Assembly (NCBI GenBank): GCA_035295665.1
Contig: DATGIQ010000642.1
Location: 1-8,224, forward strand
Length of the DNA: 8,224 nucleotides
Origin: DATGIQ01 sp035295665
GTDB lineage: Bacteria; Planctomycetota; Planctomycetia; Gemmatales; Gemmataceae
Reading direction: 5' to 3'
Positions 6,172-8,224 of the stretch are shown piece after piece. Numbering within the stretch: position 1 is the stretch's first letter; the number at the start of each line of letters is the position of its first letter. A program made the translations under genes and the position numbers. The notes beneath the pieces were generated by a model. That model saw nothing but the letters and a program-made list of their open reading frames with translations, was not told the DNA's origin and made no database searches.

Positions 6172-6947
6172 AAATCAGCGCCCCAGGGCAATGTCAGCGT
6201 CAGCAGTTCCCCCAGCGCCTTCCCCAATCGGTCGGCTGCGAATCGGCTTCGCTTTGCCAAGCGGCCAAACTCAACTCCCAGACTCGGTGAACGAACCAAG
6301 GCGTTCAGGGTCCGCCATGGCGAAATACGGCCGCTGGCTGCGAGGGAAGTCAGACGTGGCGATAGCGACGTCTGTAAATCATCCAGGATCACCCGCACGC
6401 AGCCGAATGGAACGTTTTGTTGCCGGCTGGCCTGAGCGATGGCAGCGGTCTCCATATCCACGGCAGCCGCTTGATACTTGCTTCCTTGTGCTGCTTTCTC
6501 CTGCGGGCTGCTCAAGAGCGTGGGCACGCTCAAAAGACGGCCGCGATGCAACGGTGGCCGCCATTCGCCGGCCGGCAGTTCATTCGGCCAAGTCACCGTC
6601 CAGGACGGACCATCCCCGCTTACTACTTCAGTCGCCAGAATGATATCGCCCACCTGGAATTTCGCTTGCAAGGCGCCGGAGAACCCCGCGGAAAGGACAA
6701 GTTTTGGTCGATAGGGGACACCGCCCATCCGCGGCTCGTGCAATAGCCACTCAAGCGCGGTCTGTGTACGTGCCTGACCCATGCCGGTGTGGAGCACCAG
6801 CACCGAGAGCCAGGCGGGGCCACAAAACCGAGCCCAGCATGGTGCGCCCCAAAAACGCTGCTGCGGCCGAAACTCTCGGAGAAAAGACTGAGATTCCCGA
6901 CGCAAGGCAAAGAGGATGCATGGATCATCAAAGACGACGTCGTTCAC
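6168..6947 (-). CDS. hpnG: HpnG, hopanoid-associated nucleoside phosphorylase/nucleosidase (adenosylhopane to ribosylhopane)
   Basis: Member of the PNP/MTA-SAH nucleosidase superfamily, 259 residues. In hopanoid synthesis HpnG removes adenine from adenosylhopane, leaving ribosylhopane. Visible marks are ILFALRRES (11-19) as the first strand and helix, HTGMGQARTQ (53-62), the core LVLSAGFSGAL (83-93), VGDIILATE (99-107), and VDMETAAIA (163-171), where E166 matches the ribose-binding, catalytic glutamate region of MTA/SAH nucleosidases. D189/D190 in VILDD stands where the adenine-binding aspartate is expected. The start is GTG at 6947, the only good choice because an in-frame TGA lies five codons upstream; the ribosome site is weak. 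Alone this protein could be called an MTA/SAH nucleosidase, but its place 102 bases downstream of hpnH in the same direction makes HpnG the better name. The stop overlaps the cupin start. Confidence 0.88.
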   Translation of the reverse strand: MNDVVFDDPCILFALRRESQSFLREFRPQQRFWGAPCWARFCGPAWLSVLVLHTGMGQARTQTALEWLLHEPRMGGVPYRPKLVLSAGFSGALQAKFQVGDIILATEVVSGDGPSWTVTWPNELPAGEWRPPLHRGRLLSVPTLLSSPQEKAAQGSKYQAAAVDMETAAIAQASRQQNVPFGCVRVILDDLQTSLSPRLTSLAASGRISPWRTLNALVRSPSLGVEFGRLAKRSRFAADRLGKALGELLTLTLPWGADL

Positions 6948-6990
6948 TGCATCCGTCCATCACGATCCGGTTGGTTGGGTCTGTTGAGCG

Positions 6991-7007
6991 GCGGTTCGCA
7001 GAACCAC
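6991..7007 (-). other. Small hairpin in the hpnH-hpnG intergenic RNA
   Basis: In the minus-strand transcript GUGGUUC pairs with GAACCGC around the loop UGC, giving seven pairs including one G-U. On the plus strand the same position would be a C/A mismatch, so the structure is better as RNA of the hpnH-hpnG transcript. There is no T run, so it is not a typical terminator. It could slow or process the mRNA between the genes, or be chance. Confidence 0.3.
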
Positions 7008-7049
7008 GTGGGGCTATACGACAGCGGTCGCCTTCGGCCGGATCAGGTG

Positions 7050-8069
7050 TCAGCTCAGTTGCCACCAGAGCATCTTCAAACTATCGCCGAGCTTCTTGTT
7101 GACTCCCAGCGCGGCCGATGGCTCGTAGCCGCAATGGACCATGCAATGTTCACAGCGCGGATCCTTGCCGTAGCCGTAGCGCTCCCACGGAGTGTTTTCC
7201 ATCAAGTCGCGAAACGTCGCATGGTGTTCATCGGTGATCAAATAGCATGGACCTTTCCAACCCTTGACATTGCGGGTTGGATTGCCCCACGCGGTGCAGG
7301 TTAGCTCGCGCTTGCCGCTCAAGAACTCCAGGTAGACTGGCGAGGAAGCCATGCGGTATTTCTGCAACAGTTTCTCGGCCTCCTTGAACTTGGCCCGGAT
7401 ATCGGCACGGGTCAGGAAGATCTCGGCCGCCCCTTGGGGATTGGTCTCGCGCACCGCCGTGTAGCCATAGGCAGGCGAGAGCATGAATCCATCCACGCCG
7501 AGCTTGGTCAGGTAGGCGAAGAGAGCGTCTATCTCTTCGATATCGGTCTCTTTGTACACGGTGGTATTGCTGCACACAAGGAAACCCGCGGCCTTGGCCG
7601 CCTGGATTCCGTCAATGGCAGCGCGGAATACGCCTTGGCGTTCCACCGCCCGGTCATGGGTTTCTTCCAGACCATCCAGATGGACGTTGAAAAACATCCG
7701 CCGTGATGGGCGGAACTCGGGGAGGCGTTTGCGGATGAACATCCCATTGGTGCACAAATAGATGTGCTTGTGGCGTTTCAAGATGCCGCGCACCAGCCGG
7801 CCGATGTCCGGATAGATGAGCGGTTCGCCACCACAAATGCTGACGATGGGAGCACCGCATTCATCGACGGCGGCAAGGCACTCGGCCACGGACAGCTTTT
7901 CTTTGATGGTGGAGGAGTATTCGCGGATCCGGCCGCAGCCGGTGCAGGTCAGGTTGCAAGCATGCAACGGCTCAAGCATCAGCACGAGGGGAAAGCGCTT
8001 TTCCCCGGACAGTTTCTTGCGGGCGATATATCCCCCCATCGAGGTGGCAAGACTCAGAGGAAAACGCAT
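7050..8069 (-). CDS. hpnH: HpnH, radical SAM adenosyl-hopene transferase
   Basis: Radical SAM enzyme of 339 residues that joins the 5'-deoxyadenosyl group of SAM to diploptene, giving adenosylhopane, the first step of C35 hopanoid side-chain synthesis. The cluster motif CNLTCTGC places the iron-sulfur ligands at C38, C42 and C45 (CxxxCxxC). GGEPL at 80-84 is the SAM-binding GGE motif; YLCTNGMF (104-111) and FNVHLDGLEETHDR (127-140) are typical of HpnH. The C-terminal part has TAWGNPTRNVKGW (259-271), PCYL (274-277) and RCEHCMVHCGYE (305-316), a Cys-rich tail with C306, C309 and C313. I start at the ATG at 8069 because AAGGAG (8076-8081) lies six bases upstream and MRFPLSLATSMGGYIARKKLSG-type starts fit the family; an open frame to 8156 adds unlike sequence. 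It leads the run hpnH-hpnG-cupin; no squalene-hopene cyclase gene is inside the window. Confidence 0.95.
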   Translation of the reverse strand: MRFPLSLATSMGGYIARKKLSGEKRFPLVLMLEPLHACNLTCTGCGRIREYSSTIKEKLSVAECLAAVDECGAPIVSICGGEPLIYPDIGRLVRGILKRHKHIYLCTNGMFIRKRLPEFRPSRRMFFNVHLDGLEETHDRAVERQGVFRAAIDGIQAAKAAGFLVCSNTTVYKETDIEEIDALFAYLTKLGVDGFMLSPAYGYTAVRETNPQGAAEIFLTRADIRAKFKEAEKLLQKYRMASSPVYLEFLSGKRELTCTAWGNPTRNVKGWKGPCYLITDEHHATFRDLMENTPWERYGYGKDPRCEHCMVHCGYEPSAALGVNKKLGDSLKMLWWQLS

Positions 8070-8201
8070 GCCGGTCTCCTTTTCCGTTTTCGGTGACGGC
8101 GGGCGCTTTGCGGCCCTGACCGTTGACCGACTGCCGAGGACCCGTGGCCGACGCAAAACGCGCCAAGGCCATGAGTGGGAAATAAAGGGCGTACATGTGA
8201 T

Positions 8202-8207
8202 ATTTTA
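8202..8207 (-). promoter_or_regulatory. Possible -10 element upstream of hpnH
   Basis: TAAAAT matches the -10 consensus at five of six positions in a patch (about 8178-8215) clearly richer in A/T than its surroundings. Transcription would start near 8195, leaving a leader of about 125 bases before hpnH. The -35 region falls outside or at the very edge of the window, so this stays tentative. I see no gene in 8070-8224. Confidence 0.35.
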
Positions 8208-8224
8208 GGTAGAACACCTTGGGA

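Noticed and set aside
7972..8217. Minus-strand open frame of 81 codons upstream of hpnH
   Set aside because: It overlaps the hpnH start in another frame and shows no domain; it covers the promoter-like A/T-rich patch.

Overview
The window looks like chromosome of a GC-rich, hopanoid-making bacterium, most likely a planctomycete. That is inference from gene content: adenosyl-hopane genes hpnH and hpnG, a secreted TPR-like/CxxCH protein of planctomycete style, a sensor kinase start of a type I associate with that phylum, and irregular use of Shine-Dalgarno sites. I see no rRNA, tRNA, CRISPR array, insertion sequence or phage gene. Coding density is high and no gene-free stretch reaches 300 bases.

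Left part, minus strand (about 2088 down to 1): a three-gene run of a secreted thioredoxin-like protein, an OmpR-family response regulator and the start of a membrane sensor histidine kinase that leaves the window. The thioredoxin-like gene holds the most striking signal. Its reading frame is cut by one in-frame UGA directly after a Cys codon, and the same frame continues for another 243 codons with family-like sequence. I read it as a Cys-Sec (selenocysteine) protein of 349 residues, not as two genes.

Centre: a 206-base divergent intergenic region with a Pho-box-like direct repeat leads on the plus strand to a 3-hydroxyisobutyrate dehydrogenase-family oxidoreductase (2295-3203). It converges with a secreted protein of the minus strand (3221-4213) that carries a single CxxCH haem motif and has a sigma70-like promoter almost touching its start codon. 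Divergent from that is a multi-membrane-span GT-C-type glycosyltransferase (4320-5660).

Right part, minus strand (8069 down to 5638): hpnH, hpnG and a DUF985 cupin. HpnH joins the 5'-deoxyadenosyl group of SAM to diploptene, and HpnG removes adenine to leave ribosylhopane, the precursor of bacteriohopanepolyols. The cupin start codon overlaps the hpnG stop (GTGA), so it is a candidate unassigned partner in hopanoid side-chain processing. The cupin and glycosyltransferase genes overlap tail to tail by 23 bases.
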